Source: JAGQIB01 sp041393395
GTDB lineage: Bacteria; ARS69
Direction: 5' to 3'
Length of the DNA: 64,000 bases
Assembly: GCA_041393395.1 (NCBI GenBank)
Contig: JAWKKG010000002.1
Coordinates: forward strand, 248,001-312,000
Notes under the pieces: model-generated
What the model was told of the DNA's origin: nothing
Database searches by the model: none
Seen by the model: the letters and a program-made list of their open reading frames with translations, nothing else
Program-made: the position numbers and the translations under genes
Part shown: positions 1 to 8,453 of the stretch, in pieces
Position numbering within the stretch: position 1 is the stretch's first letter
How the letters are laid out: every line of letters begins with the position of its first letter

Positions 1-903
1 ATGCGCGACTTCCTGGAGCGTCGGAGCGACGTGCTCGTTTCCACGATGATCATCGAGAGCGGACTCGACCTGCCGAACGTGAACACGATCCTGATCAACC
101 GGGCGGATACGTTCGGGCTCGCGCAGCTCTACCAGCTCCGCGGTCGGGTCGGGCGCTCCAATCACCGCGCGTACGCGTACCTGCTCATTCCGGCGGGGGC
201 GCAGCTCACCGACATCGCGCGCAAGCGCTTGCGCGCGATCGAGGAGTTCTCGGATCTCGGCGCCGGGTTCCGGCTCGCGATGCGCGACATGGAGATTCGC
301 GGTGCGGGGAATTTCCTCGGTCCGGAGCAGTCGGGGCATCTGAACGCGATCGGGTACGAGCTGTACTGCCAGATGCTGCGCGAGGAGATCGCGCGCATGC
401 GCGGCGATGAGGTCCCGGCCGAGCGCGCCGTGGTGAAGATGGACGTCGCGATCGACGCCTACCTCCCGGACGACTACGTGGAGGACCCGGATCAGCGGAT
501 CTACTTCTACAAGCGTCTCGCGGATCTGGTCGAACGCCGCGCGCTCGCGTCACTCGCCGACGAGCTCCGCGACCGTTACGGGCGGCTGCCCGCCGCTGCG
601 GAGAGCCTGCTGCGCCTGAAGGAGCTTCGACTCCTGGCAGAGGAGGCCGGAGTGGAGGAGGTCCGCCTGCGGGGCGCCGAAGCCACCCTGCGATTCCTGG
701 CGGGCCGGGAGCCCGGTCCGGAGGTCGTCGCGGAGCTGGTGCGCCAGGCCCCCGGCAAGCTCGCGTTTCAAGCGGACGGCCGAGAGGGGCTCCGGGTGCG
801 CCTCCAGGCTCCGTCGGTCGAGGAGGCGCCGGACGCGCTCGCGGCTCTCTTGCGAGTGGCAACCGCCTCCGATACACTCGCCGTTTCGCACACCTCCGAA
901 TGA
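1..903 (+). CDS. mfd: Transcription-repair coupling factor Mfd, C-terminal part (5' partial)
   Basis: This is the last 300 codons of Mfd, the DNA translocase that displaces RNA polymerase stalled at lesions and recruits UvrA. The ATG at position 1 is almost certainly an internal Met, because family members read through this point in the middle of the second RecA-like domain. Visible motifs are helicase motif V around residues 14-36 (DVLVSTMIIESGLDLPN) and motif VI (QLYQLRGRVGRS), followed by the relay-helix region and the TRCF C-terminal domain from about residue 145 (YLPDDYV, DQRIYFYKRL). The 3' end carries a good promoter match for the next gene, so the downstream chaperone genes may be transcribed separately. 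Identification rests on the strong motif match; only the N-terminal UvrB-like and RNAP-binding domains are missing, and they lie outside the window. Confidence 0.95.
   Translation: MRDFLERRSDVLVSTMIIESGLDLPNVNTILINRADTFGLAQLYQLRGRVGRSNHRAYAYLLIPAGAQLTDIARKRLRAIEEFSDLGAGFRLAMRDMEIRGAGNFLGPEQSGHLNAIGYELYCQMLREEIARMRGDEVPAERAVVKMDVAIDAYLPDDYVEDPDQRIYFYKRLADLVERRALASLADELRDRYGRLPAAAESLLRLKELRLLAEEAGVEEVRLRGAEATLRFLAGREPGPEVVAELVRQAPGKLAFQADGREGLRVRLQAPSVEEAPDALAALLRVATASDTLAVSHTSE
850..878 (+). promoter_or_regulatory. Predicted promoter inside the 3' end of mfd
   Basis: A -35 like TTGCGA (850-855) and a -10 TACACT (873-878) are separated by 17 nt. They place a start near 885, about 40 nt before the GTG of the PpiC lipoprotein. 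The same TACACT -10 occurs at 15041 and 53185. This is a sequence match only. Confidence 0.5.
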
Positions 904-925
904 ACGAAAAACACGGGAGTTCGCA

Positions 926-2653
926 GTGATTCGTCGTATTTCGCTCGCAGTTCTGACCGGCCTCGTGATCGCGGCCCTCGTCGCCGGATGCGACAAGGGC
1001 GGGAGCACGGGCGAGAGCAAGGTGGTCGCCCGCGCCGGCGACATCGAGGTCACCCTGGCCGACTTCCAGAAGGCGTACCAGGCGATCACGGCGAATTCGC
1101 GCCCCGACATCTCCACCCTGGACGGCAAGCGCAACTTCGCGAACGACCTCGTCAACCAGCGGATCCTGCTCGCGGAGTCGGAGCGACGCGGCGGCATCGC
1201 GAATGCCGACATCCTGGCGCAGATCGAACAGAACCGGATGAACGCGATGCTGGGCGAGCTCTACAAGCGGGAGATCCAGGACAAGGTCGAGGTGCTCGGC
1301 TCGGACGTGAAGGAGCTCTACGACCACCGGGCGTTCAACGTGAGGGCGTCGCACATCCTCGTGGACGAAGAAGCGGTGGCGAAGCGGATCCGCGAGGAGA
1401 TCCTGTCCGGCAAGATCTCGTTCGCCGACGCGGCGAGCAAGTACTCGATGGACATGGGGAACAAGGCGAAGGGCGGCGACCTCGGAGAAGTCCGCTGGGG
1501 ACGCACCGTGCCCGAGTTCCAGAAGACGGCGTTCGAGCTCGAGCCGGGCAAGATCTCCGAGCCGATCGAGACGAACTTCGGCTGGCATCTGATCCTGGTC
1601 CGGGAACGGGTCCCGCAGGAAGACCGCGCTTCGCTCGAGGAGTCGAGACCGTCGTTGCGCACGGAAGTGCGTCAGCAGATGGAGCAGCAGCGGATGCGGG
1701 AGTACGTCGCGACTCTGCAGGAACGGCTCGGGCTCGCGTGGAACGAGGACGCCATCGAGACGCTCCGGGACGGGATTCGCGAGATGCAGAAGCTCGACAT
1801 CGACACCATCCCCGAGGCCGATCGGAACCTCCCCGTGATCGCGCCGGCGGATCTGGACACGCCGCTGGCGACCTGGGACGGCGGCGAGTGGACGATCGCG
1901 GATTACATCGACGATTTCCGGAAGAAGCCGGCCTCGACCCGTCCCCCCGGATTGATCCCGCACAACGGGCTGAAGGAGCTCATTCGTACCGCTCAGATCC
2001 AGAACGTGCTTCTGGGTCTCGAGGCGAAGCGCCTGGGATTCGACAAACTGCCCGAGGTGAATGCCGCCGCCGATCGACTCAAGGAGCAGGTCGAGGTCGA
2101 GCTCGTGCACAGCGCGTTCCTGCAGGCGGCCGACGTGCCGGTGGAGGACGTGAAGGCGTTCTACGACTCGACCATGGCCGAGAATCCGGATGCGCTCATG
2201 GCCGACGAACGGGTCGACATGCTGATCGTCACGAACGCCGATCGGGGCAAGATCGTGGAGGCGCTGCGACGCATGCGGGGCGGCGAGGACGAAGCGAAGG
2301 TCATCGCCGAGATCTCGATGGACACCCGCACGAATCGCCGGGGCGGCCGCACCGGTCTGATCCCGCGCGGACAGTACGCGGCGCCCGTGGATGAGGTGGC
2401 CTTCTCGAATCGCGTGGGCAAGGGTTGGTCCGACCCGATCGTCACGGATACGGGAATCGGCGCGGTGAAGGTGCTGAGCCAGGAGCAGCCGCGCCCGTTC
2501 AAGTTCGAGGAGATCAAGGACGACCTCACGCGTCTCCTCGCGCAGCAGCGAGGCGAACGGGCGTTCGAGGATTGGCTCAACCAGCAGCGTGAGTCGCGGA
2601 ACGTGGAGATCTACGACGACGTTCTCGAGCTCTACGGGCAGCCGGTCTCCTGA
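926..2653 (+). CDS. PpiC-type peptidyl-prolyl isomerase lipoprotein (SurA/PrsA-like)
   Basis: A 575-aa exported foldase. The N-terminus is a lipoprotein signal with lipobox LVAGC and the lipidated Cys at residue 22. A SurA-N-like helical region follows, then a clear parvulin (PpiC) domain at about residues 135-235 (RASHILVDEE, KGGDLGEVRWG, FGWHLILV). A second, more degenerate parvulin-like segment lies near residues 425-525 (GGRTGLIPRGQY). The GTG start is chosen because GGGAG sits 6 nt upstream (915-919) and because it gives the signal peptide. The gene overlaps the next chaperone gene by one base (TGATG), so the two are probably co-translated. The likely role is folding or quality control of envelope proteins from a membrane-anchored position. 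Which membrane it sits in cannot be read from the sequence. Confidence 0.88.
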   Translation: MIRRISLAVLTGLVIAALVAGCDKGGSTGESKVVARAGDIEVTLADFQKAYQAITANSRPDISTLDGKRNFANDLVNQRILLAESERRGGIANADILAQIEQNRMNAMLGELYKREIQDKVEVLGSDVKELYDHRAFNVRASHILVDEEAVAKRIREEILSGKISFADAASKYSMDMGNKAKGGDLGEVRWGRTVPEFQKTAFELEPGKISEPIETNFGWHLILVRERVPQEDRASLEESRPSLRTEVRQQMEQQRMREYVATLQERLGLAWNEDAIETLRDGIREMQKLDIDTIPEADRNLPVIAPADLDTPLATWDGGEWTIADYIDDFRKKPASTRPPGLIPHNGLKELIRTAQIQNVLLGLEAKRLGFDKLPEVNAAADRLKEQVEVELVHSAFLQAADVPVEDVKAFYDSTMAENPDALMADERVDMLIVTNADRGKIVEALRRMRGGEDEAKVIAEISMDTRTNRRGGRTGLIPRGQYAAPVDEVAFSNRVGKGWSDPIVTDTGIGAVKVLSQEQPRPFKFEEIKDDLTRLLAQQRGERAFEDWLNQQRESRNVEIYDDVLELYGQPVS

Positions 2654-3969
2654 TGCGTCGCCTCGTCGTCGTCCTCGGCATGGCTCTCGCCCTCGCGCCG
2701 GCGGTGATTCCGCCGGTCGCGGCGGCGGCGCCCGAGGTCGTGGACCGCGTCATCGCGGTGGTCGGCAACCGCATCGTCCTCCTCTCGGAGGTGGACGAAG
2801 AGGTCTACCTCGCGCAGCTCCGCGGCCAGCTCGACCCGAAGGATCCGGCGGCGGTGGCGAAGTACCGCCAGGACGTGCTCGACGCGCTCGTCGAGAGCCA
2901 GCTGCTGCTCGAGGAAGCGCGACGCGACGGAATCCAGGTCACGCGCGAGGAGGTCGACGAAGCGGTCGACAACATGGTCGCTGACGTCCGGGGCCGCTTC
3001 CCGGACGAAGCCTCGTTCGAGGCGCAGCTCGAGGAGGAGGGAACCTCGCTCGAGGCGCTGCGCAAGAGCTACCGCGGGAAGCTTGAGGATCAGCTCGTCG
3101 TGCGGCAGCTCGTGGACCGCAAGGTGCGCAGTCGCGTGCTCGTGGACGAGCGCGAGGTGCGTCGCTACTGGGACGAGCATCAGGACGAGATTCCGTCTCT
3201 CTCGTCCGAGCTCACGCTGCGCGTGATCCACGTGAGCCTCGGCTCGGCGGCGCTCGTGGACAGCGCGGCCGTCCGTCGCGCGGATCTCGTTCGCGAACGC
3301 GCCGTGAAGGGCGAGGACTTCGCGACGCTCGCGAAGGTGTTCTCCGAGGGGCCTACTGCGCAGCGCGGCGGGCTGCTCGGCTGGTTCGCGCCCCAGGATC
3401 TCGATCCGCGTCTCGCCGGCGCGATCGCGGGCCAGCCGGCCGGCACGATCACGCCCGTGATCCTCACGGACCGGGGCGCGCACATCGTGAAGATCGAGGA
3501 CGTGAACTCGGACGACGGCACGATGCAGCTCCGCCAGATCGTCTTCCTGCGGGATCAGGACGCGGCCCGCAACCAGGCGAAGGCGCGCGCGGAGGCGATC
3601 CGCCAGCGGCTCCTCGCGGGGGAGGACTTCGGCGAGGTCGCCCGGGAAACGTCCGACGATCCGACGTCGGCCGAGAAGGGCGGCGAGCTCGGCACGGTGC
3701 CGGCCGAATCGCTCGAGCCGAAGCTGCGCGAGGCGATCGAGCCGCTGCAGGTCGGCGAGATCACGGAGGTGCTGGAGGATCCGCGCGGATACTCCATCTT
3801 CCGCCTCGACGGCCGGGAGGGCGAGCGCGACGCCACGTTCGACGACGTTCACGACCGGCTCGTCACGCTGCTCGAGCAGCAGAAGAGCCAGGAGTACTAC
3901 CGCCAGCTCGTGGACGAGGCGCGCGAGAAGACCTACGTCGAGTACCGGCTCGACGGTCCCGAGAGCTGA
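2653..3969 (+). CDS. surA: Periplasmic chaperone/peptidyl-prolyl isomerase SurA
   Basis: A 438-aa protein with a Sec signal peptide ending near residue 25 (VAAAAPEV). It has a SurA N-terminal chaperone domain (about 28-150, VDRVIAVVGNRIVLLSEVDE) and two parvulin domains: about 185-280 (LRVIHVSLG, GGLLGWFAPQDL, GAHIVKIEDV) and about 290-385 (LRQIVFLRDQ, GGELGTVPAESL, GYSIFRLDG). The order and length match the SurA family, which escorts outer-membrane barrel proteins through the periplasm. It sits directly behind another parvulin gene with a one-base overlap, so this organism makes a lipoprotein foldase and a soluble SurA from one unit. Several barrel-type clients are encoded in this same window. 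Confidence 0.92.
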   Translation: MRRLVVVLGMALALAPAVIPPVAAAAPEVVDRVIAVVGNRIVLLSEVDEEVYLAQLRGQLDPKDPAAVAKYRQDVLDALVESQLLLEEARRDGIQVTREEVDEAVDNMVADVRGRFPDEASFEAQLEEEGTSLEALRKSYRGKLEDQLVVRQLVDRKVRSRVLVDEREVRRYWDEHQDEIPSLSSELTLRVIHVSLGSAALVDSAAVRRADLVRERAVKGEDFATLAKVFSEGPTAQRGGLLGWFAPQDLDPRLAGAIAGQPAGTITPVILTDRGAHIVKIEDVNSDDGTMQLRQIVFLRDQDAARNQAKARAEAIRQRLLAGEDFGEVARETSDDPTSAEKGGELGTVPAESLEPKLREAIEPLQVGEITEVLEDPRGYSIFRLDGREGERDATFDDVHDRLVTLLEQQKSQEYYRQLVDEAREKTYVEYRLDGPES

Positions 3970-3979
3970 TCGCCCGTCC

Positions 3980-4246
3980 GTGCGTCTCGACCTCTTCCTC
4001 TGCCGGACGTCGATCGTGAAGCGGCGCGCCGAGGCCGCGCGGTTGCTGCGCGCCGGACACGTCGCGGTGGACGGGAAGCCGGCCAAGCCGGCGGCGGAAG
4101 CCCGGGTAGGACAACACCTGCGCGTCGAGGAGGTCCGCCGTGTGCGCGAGTACGAGGTGATCGCGATCCCGGCCGGCAACGTCGCGCGGAAGGATGCGGG
4201 GGAGTACGCTCGCCTCGTCTCGGAACGGGCAAGGGAAGCGACATGA
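3980..4246 (+). CDS. Small S4-domain RNA-binding protein (Hsp15/RqcP-like)
   Basis: An 88-aa protein made almost entirely of an S4 RNA-binding fold (residues 1-48: RLDLFLCRTSIVKRRAEAARLLR, then HVAVDGKPAKPA), with a short basic tail. Hsp15 (HslR) and RqcP are the best-known stand-alone relatives and act on stalled 50S subunits carrying peptidyl-tRNA. The window also encodes an RqcH homologue at 56158-57846, so a role in the same rescue pathway is possible but is inference. The GTG start at 3980 begins the S4 fold exactly. The end overlaps pdxA by ATGA. Confidence 0.8.
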   Translation: MRLDLFLCRTSIVKRRAEAARLLRAGHVAVDGKPAKPAAEARVGQHLRVEEVRRVREYEVIAIPAGNVARKDAGEYARLVSERAREAT

Positions 4247-5241
4247 CGGATCGCAGATTGCGCATCGCCGTGACGGCCGGGGACCCCGCCGGCATCGGCC
4301 CGGAGATCGTCGCGAAGGCGCTGCGGGAGCGACGTCTCCAGCGGCTCGGCGACGTCGTGGTGTTCGCCGAGGGCCAGACGTTCGACGCGGCCTGCATGGC
4401 GGCCGGAGTTCCCGCGCTGCCGCGCGTGGACTCCGCGGCCGCGGCCCCGGGCGCGGGCGGACCGGCCGTGCTCGCTCCCGTCGATGTCGAGGCCGTCCCC
4501 GCCGACTTCGAGCTCGGCCGCCCCTCCGCGTGGACCGGCCGCGTGGCCGCGACCTGCGTGGAGCGCGCGGCCCGCGCGGCGCTCGCCCGGGAGGTCGACG
4601 CCGTCGTCACCGCTCCGCTCGCGAAGGTCGCGCTGCAGGCGGCCGGAGTGGAGTTCCCCGGCCATACGGAGATGCTCGCTTCGCTGGCGGGCGTGGACTC
4701 GGTGGCGATGATGTTCGTCGCGAAGGAGCTTCGCCTCACGCTCGCCACGATCCACGTCGCGCTCGCGGACGTGCCGCGGCTGCTCACGGCCGATTCGCTC
4801 CTGGAGAAGATGCGTCTCACGCGCGATGCCCTGCTGCATCACGCCGGGATCCCGTCGCCCCGGCTCGCCGTCCTCGGTCTCAATCCGCACGCGGGCGAGT
4901 CCGGCATGTTCGGGCGCGAGGAGATTGCCGTCGTCGGGCCGGCCATCCAGCGGGCGCGCGAGCGCGGCTGGCGGGTCGACGGTCCGTTTCCGGCCGACGC
5001 GTTCTTCGCGCGGCAACGCCGAGATTTCGACGGTGTCCTCGCGATGTACCACGACCAGGGCCTCATCCCCGTGAAGCTGCTCGGCGGGGGGCAGGCCGTG
5101 AACGTCACCCTGGGGCTGCCGTTCGTGCGGACGAGCCCGGACCACGGCACGGCGTTCGACATCGCGGGCCGGAACGTCGCGTCGGCCGAGAGCCTGGTGG
5201 CGGCGGCGGCGCTCGCCGCGGAGTGGTCCGGGGGCGCTTGA
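4243..5241 (+). CDS. pdxA: 4-hydroxythreonine-4-phosphate dehydrogenase
   Basis: A 332-aa cytosolic enzyme of the DXP-dependent pyridoxal-phosphate pathway. It oxidises 4-phosphohydroxy-L-threonine, and the product is condensed with DXP by PdxJ, which is also encoded here at 17276. Family landmarks are TAGDPAGIGPEI near the N-terminus, the three metal-ligand histidine regions (FPGHTEML, TIHVALADV, YHDQGLIPVK) and the C-terminal RTSPDHGTAFDIAG motif. Length is normal for the family. It is coupled to the S4 gene by an ATGA overlap. Its last codons overlap a predicted promoter for the ftsE unit. Confidence 0.95.
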   Translation: MTDRRLRIAVTAGDPAGIGPEIVAKALRERRLQRLGDVVVFAEGQTFDAACMAAGVPALPRVDSAAAAPGAGGPAVLAPVDVEAVPADFELGRPSAWTGRVAATCVERAARAALAREVDAVVTAPLAKVALQAAGVEFPGHTEMLASLAGVDSVAMMFVAKELRLTLATIHVALADVPRLLTADSLLEKMRLTRDALLHHAGIPSPRLAVLGLNPHAGESGMFGREEIAVVGPAIQRARERGWRVDGPFPADAFFARQRRDFDGVLAMYHDQGLIPVKLLGGGQAVNVTLGLPFVRTSPDHGTAFDIAGRNVASAESLVAAAALAAEWSGGA

Positions 5242-5266
5242 CCTGGGCCTCGCGGACCCCTACCGT
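5238..5266 (+). promoter_or_regulatory. Predicted promoter for the ftsE-ftsX-envC unit
   Basis: TTGACC (5238-5243) overlaps the pdxA stop codon. After a 17-nt spacer comes TACCGT (5261-5266). The start would fall near 5273, leaving a leader of about 170 nt before ftsE. Confidence 0.55.
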
Positions 5267-5387
5267 CTGCGCGTCGGGGTGTTCGCGGGCCGCGGGGCAC
5301 GGGATCCAACCCGAGGGCTGGGAAGAAGACGACGGGAAAACCCTCCGCCGGAGATCGCGGGCCGCGGGAACGGCCGGCCGCGATCGT

Positions 5388-5405
5388 CCCGAACGACCGT
5401 TCGGG
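5388..5405 (+). repeat. Perfect 7-bp hairpin in the ftsE leader
   Basis: CCCGAAC (5388-5394) and GTTCGGG (5399-5405) flank a 4-nt loop, 40 nt upstream of the ftsE ATG. There is no T-run after it, so it is not a standard terminator. It may be an operator or an mRNA leader structure. The rest of the 204-bp gap shows nothing recognisable. Confidence 0.4.
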
Positions 5406-5445
5406 GCTCAATCCGTGACCGATTCTTGCCGAATCCCGGAACGAC

Positions 5446-6180
5446 ATGATTTCGCTGAGCAACGTGGGCAAGGAATTCCGGCGGGGCCGCTGGGGCGTGA
5501 GGGACGTGTCCTTCGCGATCCGGAAGGGGGAGTTCGTCCTCCTCACGGGGTCGTCGGGGGCCGGCAAGACCACTCTGATGAAGTTGCTGTCGTTCGAGGA
5601 GAAGCCCTCGGAAGGGGAGCTCATCCTCGAGGGACGGACGAACGGCAAGCTGAAGAAGCGCGAGCTGCCGCTCCTCCGTCGTCGCATCGGGATGGTCTTC
5701 CAGGACTTCCGCCTGCTGCCGGATCGCTCGGTGTACGAGAACGTCGCGTTCGTGCTGAAGGCCACCGGGTCCACGAAGGGCATCGACCGGCGCGTGCTGC
5801 GCGCGCTCGCGGCGGTGGGCCTCTCCGGTCGCGGCGATTCGCTGCCCGGCGAGCTCTCGGGTGGTGAGCAGCAACGGGTCGGCATCGCGCGCGCCATCGT
5901 GAACGATCCGTTCGTCGTGCTCGCGGACGAACCCACCGGCAACCTCGACGACCGCAACAAGCGCGAGATCTTCCAGCTGCTCAAGAAGATCGCGGCCGGC
6001 GGCACCGCGGTGCTCGTGGCCACGCACGATCTCTCCGTCGCCCGCGAGTTCCGTGCGCGCATGCTCGTGCTCGACCAGGGCCGACTCGTGCGCGACGAGC
6101 CGCCCACGATCGAGACGGCCGCGCCGCGTCCCGCGTCGCCCGTGCCGCTGGTGGCGCGTCCCACCGGGGTGCGGCCGTGA
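5446..6180 (+). CDS. ftsE: Cell-division ABC transporter ATP-binding protein FtsE
   Basis: A 244-aa ABC ATPase. The Walker A motif is GSSGAGKTT at residues 35-43, the ABC signature LSGGEQQRVGIARAI starts at 137, and Walker B is VVLADEPTGNLD. The N-terminal opening (MISLSNVGKEF) and the run FQDFRLLPDRSVYENVAF are typical of FtsE. With FtsX it forms the divisome complex that switches on periplasmic amidase activators. The following genes are ftsX and an EnvC-like activator, coupled by GTGA and a 7-nt overlap, so all parts of the FtsEX-EnvC switch are together. The C-terminal tail after about residue 220 is Pro/Arg-rich. Confidence 0.95.
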   Translation: MISLSNVGKEFRRGRWGVRDVSFAIRKGEFVLLTGSSGAGKTTLMKLLSFEEKPSEGELILEGRTNGKLKKRELPLLRRRIGMVFQDFRLLPDRSVYENVAFVLKATGSTKGIDRRVLRALAAVGLSGRGDSLPGELSGGEQQRVGIARAIVNDPFVVLADEPTGNLDDRNKREIFQLLKKIAAGGTAVLVATHDLSVAREFRARMLVLDQGRLVRDEPPTIETAAPRPASPVPLVARPTGVRP

Positions 6181-7043
6181 GCACGTTCCTGTTCACGCTC
6201 CGCGAGGGCTTCCTGAACATCCGCCGCGCGCCGCTCCTGTCCATGACGTCGGTGGCGGTGATGGGTTTGTCGCTGTTCGTGCTCGGGATCTTCCTGCTCA
6301 TCACCGTGAATCTGAGGGCCGCGATCTCGGCCGTGCAGAAGCAGGTCGAGGTCGTGGTGTTCGTGAACGAGGCCATCCGCGATTCCGAGCTGAAGGCGCT
6401 GGACTCGTTCCTGCGGGAGCATCCCGCCGTGGCCGACGTCCGGTTCCTCACGCGTGACGAGGCGCTCGCGAAGTTCCGCGAGGAACTGAACGAACGCGAG
6501 TACCTGCTCGAGGCGCTCGAGGCGAACCCGCTGCCGGACACGTTCGAGGTCCAGCTGTTCGACGACTGGAAGACGACGGAGCGCATCACGGAGGTCGCCG
6601 GGGCGATCCAGGGCATGGCCGGCGTGGACGAGGTGAAGTACGGCGAGGAATGGGTCGGGCGCTTGAACCGCGTGATCGTCGCGGTCGTGCTCGCGGACCT
6701 GTTCCTCGGAATCGTCGTCGCGCTGAGCTCGCTGCTCGTCGTCTCGAACACCGTCAAGCTCACCCTCATCGCGCGCCGCGAGATGATCGACCTCATGAAG
6801 ATGGTCGGTGCGACCGTGGGCGTGATCCGACGTCCGTTCGTGCTCGAAGGCGTGATCAAGGGCGTTCTCGCGGCCGCGCTCGCCGCCGCCCTGCTCGTGG
6901 CGCTCACCGGTTTCCTGCAGGGACGGGTGCCCGAGGTCGTGTCGCTGTCGCTGACGTCGATTCTCGCGTTCGTGGCTTTCGGCGCGTTCCTCGGAGGCCT
7001 CGGGAGCGTCGCGTCGATGCAGGGCTTCCTCCGGAAATGGTAG
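6177..7043 (+). CDS. ftsX: Cell-division protein FtsX (permease-like)
   Basis: A 288-aa membrane protein with the FtsX layout. There is one membrane segment near residues 20-42 (LLSMTSVAVMGLSLFVLGIF). A periplasmic domain of about 110 residues follows (FVNEAIRDSELKALDSFLRE through VDEVKYGEEW). Three more membrane segments lie in the C-terminal half (VIVAVVLADLFLGIVVALSS, VLAAALAAALLVALTGF, ILAFVAFGAFLGGLGSV). The GTG start overlaps the ftsE stop (GTGA). FtsX passes the FtsE ATPase cycle across the membrane to the periplasmic coiled-coil activator, which here is the next gene. Confidence 0.93.
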   Translation: MSTFLFTLREGFLNIRRAPLLSMTSVAVMGLSLFVLGIFLLITVNLRAAISAVQKQVEVVVFVNEAIRDSELKALDSFLREHPAVADVRFLTRDEALAKFREELNEREYLLEALEANPLPDTFEVQLFDDWKTTERITEVAGAIQGMAGVDEVKYGEEWVGRLNRVIVAVVLADLFLGIVVALSSLLVVSNTVKLTLIARREMIDLMKMVGATVGVIRRPFVLEGVIKGVLAAALAAALLVALTGFLQGRVPEVVSLSLTSILAFVAFGAFLGGLGSVASMQGFLRKW

Positions 7044-8293
7044 CCCCGGCCCGTCCTCGCCGGATCGCGGTTTCCGTCCTCGCGTTCGTCGCGCTTTCCG
7101 CGCTCGCCGGTCGGGTGCACGCGCAGGCGGAGGGCGAGGGCCACGAGGTGCTCGGTGGCCCGGACGCGATCACCGCGCCGTTCGATCGCGACATCGAACG
7201 CGAGTCCGCCGAGCTCGAACGCGTTCGCCGGGAGCTCGACCAGGCGCGGCAGGACCGCAAGACGATCGCCGTCCGCGAGAACAAGATCCTGGGGCAGCTC
7301 AACTCGATCGACTCGGACCTGGCACTCAAGGAGCGCCTGATCTCCGGCCTCGCGCGCAAGGAGGATCGCCTCGCGGCGGATCTCGAGCGCACGCGCGCGC
7401 GCCTCGCCCAGGAGGAAGCGAAGCTCGCCGAGCGCCGCGACGTCCTGCGCCGGCGCCTTCGCAACATCTACAAGTACGGAGAGAAGCCGGGACTCCAGGT
7501 CCTGCTCGGCGCTTCCTCCGCCGTCGATCTCATCCGCCGTTTCGACTGGCTGCTGCTCGTCGCCGCGCAGGACCGAAGGCTCGTGGACGACGTTCGCGAG
7601 TCCGTGCTCAAGGTGCACGAAGTGGAGCAGGAGGCCGCGCGCAAGCAGGCGGAGGTTCGCGCGATCCGTCAGGAATCGGAAGGCGAGCGGGCCGAGCTCG
7701 CCGAGAAGCGCGAGGAACGTGCGGGGCTGCTCGACTCCGTGCGCAAGGAGAAGAAGAGCCGCGAACAGGTGATCGCCGAGCTCGAGCAGGCGGAGAAGCA
7801 GGTCCAGCAGCTGATCACGGAGCTGGAGGAAAAGGCGAAGCTCGCGCTGGAGGGCGGTCTGCCCCCGGAGGGCACCGGCTTCGAGGAGCGGCGCGGCAAG
7901 CTGCCGTGGCCCGTGGCGGGCAAGGTCGAGCGCTGGTTCGGGGTGCAGAAGGACAAGCGTTTCGGCACGTCGACGTTCAACGGCGGCGTGGACATCAAGG
8001 CGGAGCGCGAATCCGACGTCGTCGCGGTGCACCGCGGCCGCGCCGACTACGTCAACTGGCTCCCCGGGTACGGCCAGTGCATCATCATCAACCACGGCGG
8101 CGGCTACTACACGCTGTACGCGCACACCTCCAAGGTGTTCGTGAGTGCCGGCGACGTGGTCCAGACCGGCCAGGTCATCGCCTCCGTCGGGGACACCGGG
8201 TCCATGCTGGGGAACGTGCTCCACTTCGAGATCCGGAAAGACGCGGAGCCGATCAATCCGGCCCCCTGGATGATCTCGTCGCCCCTCCGCTAG
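7037..8293 (+). CDS. envC: EnvC-like murein hydrolase activator with degenerate LytM domain
   Basis: A 418-aa protein with a signal peptide (LAGRVHAQAEG). A long coiled coil spans about residues 45-265, and a C-terminal LytM/M23 domain spans about 285-410. The ATG at 7037 overlaps the ftsX stop by 7 nt and gives a clean signal peptide. The LytM zinc site is broken. The canonical HxGxD is N315-G-G-V-D319, and the canonical HxH is V394-L-H396; only H363 (LYAHTS) of the other positions looks intact. E. coli EnvC is likewise a non-catalytic LytM protein that activates amidases AmiA/B when FtsEX pulls on its coiled coil. Gene order, fold order and the lost metal ligands all support an activator and not a peptidase. 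No amidase gene is in the window. Confidence 0.9.
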   Translation: MVAPARPRRIAVSVLAFVALSALAGRVHAQAEGEGHEVLGGPDAITAPFDRDIERESAELERVRRELDQARQDRKTIAVRENKILGQLNSIDSDLALKERLISGLARKEDRLAADLERTRARLAQEEAKLAERRDVLRRRLRNIYKYGEKPGLQVLLGASSAVDLIRRFDWLLLVAAQDRRLVDDVRESVLKVHEVEQEAARKQAEVRAIRQESEGERAELAEKREERAGLLDSVRKEKKSREQVIAELEQAEKQVQQLITELEEKAKLALEGGLPPEGTGFEERRGKLPWPVAGKVERWFGVQKDKRFGTSTFNGGVDIKAERESDVVAVHRGRADYVNWLPGYGQCIIINHGGGYYTLYAHTSKVFVSAGDVVQTGQVIASVGDTGSMLGNVLHFEIRKDAEPINPAPWMISSPLR

Positions 8294-8384
8294 CAGCCGA
8301 CCGCAAGAGGTGTCGGTCCCCGCGTCCGTCGAGCTCCCGCGTCCGGCGCGCCCCGGTGTCGAAGGGCCGTCGCGCCCCCTCCAC

Positions 8385-8413
8385 TTGACCGCAGTGCGCG
8401 CGCCGGGGAACAT
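8385..8413 (+). promoter_or_regulatory. Possible promoter upstream of metG
   Basis: TTGACC at 8385-8390 resembles the -35 elements elsewhere in the window. The best -10 at the right distance is only GAACAT (8408-8413, 17-nt spacer), and a better hexamer, TACCGT (8413-8418), is too far away at 22 nt. The 160-bp gap otherwise shows only the GGAGG of metG (8444-8448). Confidence 0.3.
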
Positions 8414-8453
8414 ACCGTCCCCCGGTCTCGGAGCACCCGTCTCGGAGGATCCC

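Noticed and set aside
8413..8418. TACCGT as -10 of a metG promoter
   Set aside because: The spacer to TTGACC would be 22 nt, outside the usual range; listed only as an uncertain alternative.
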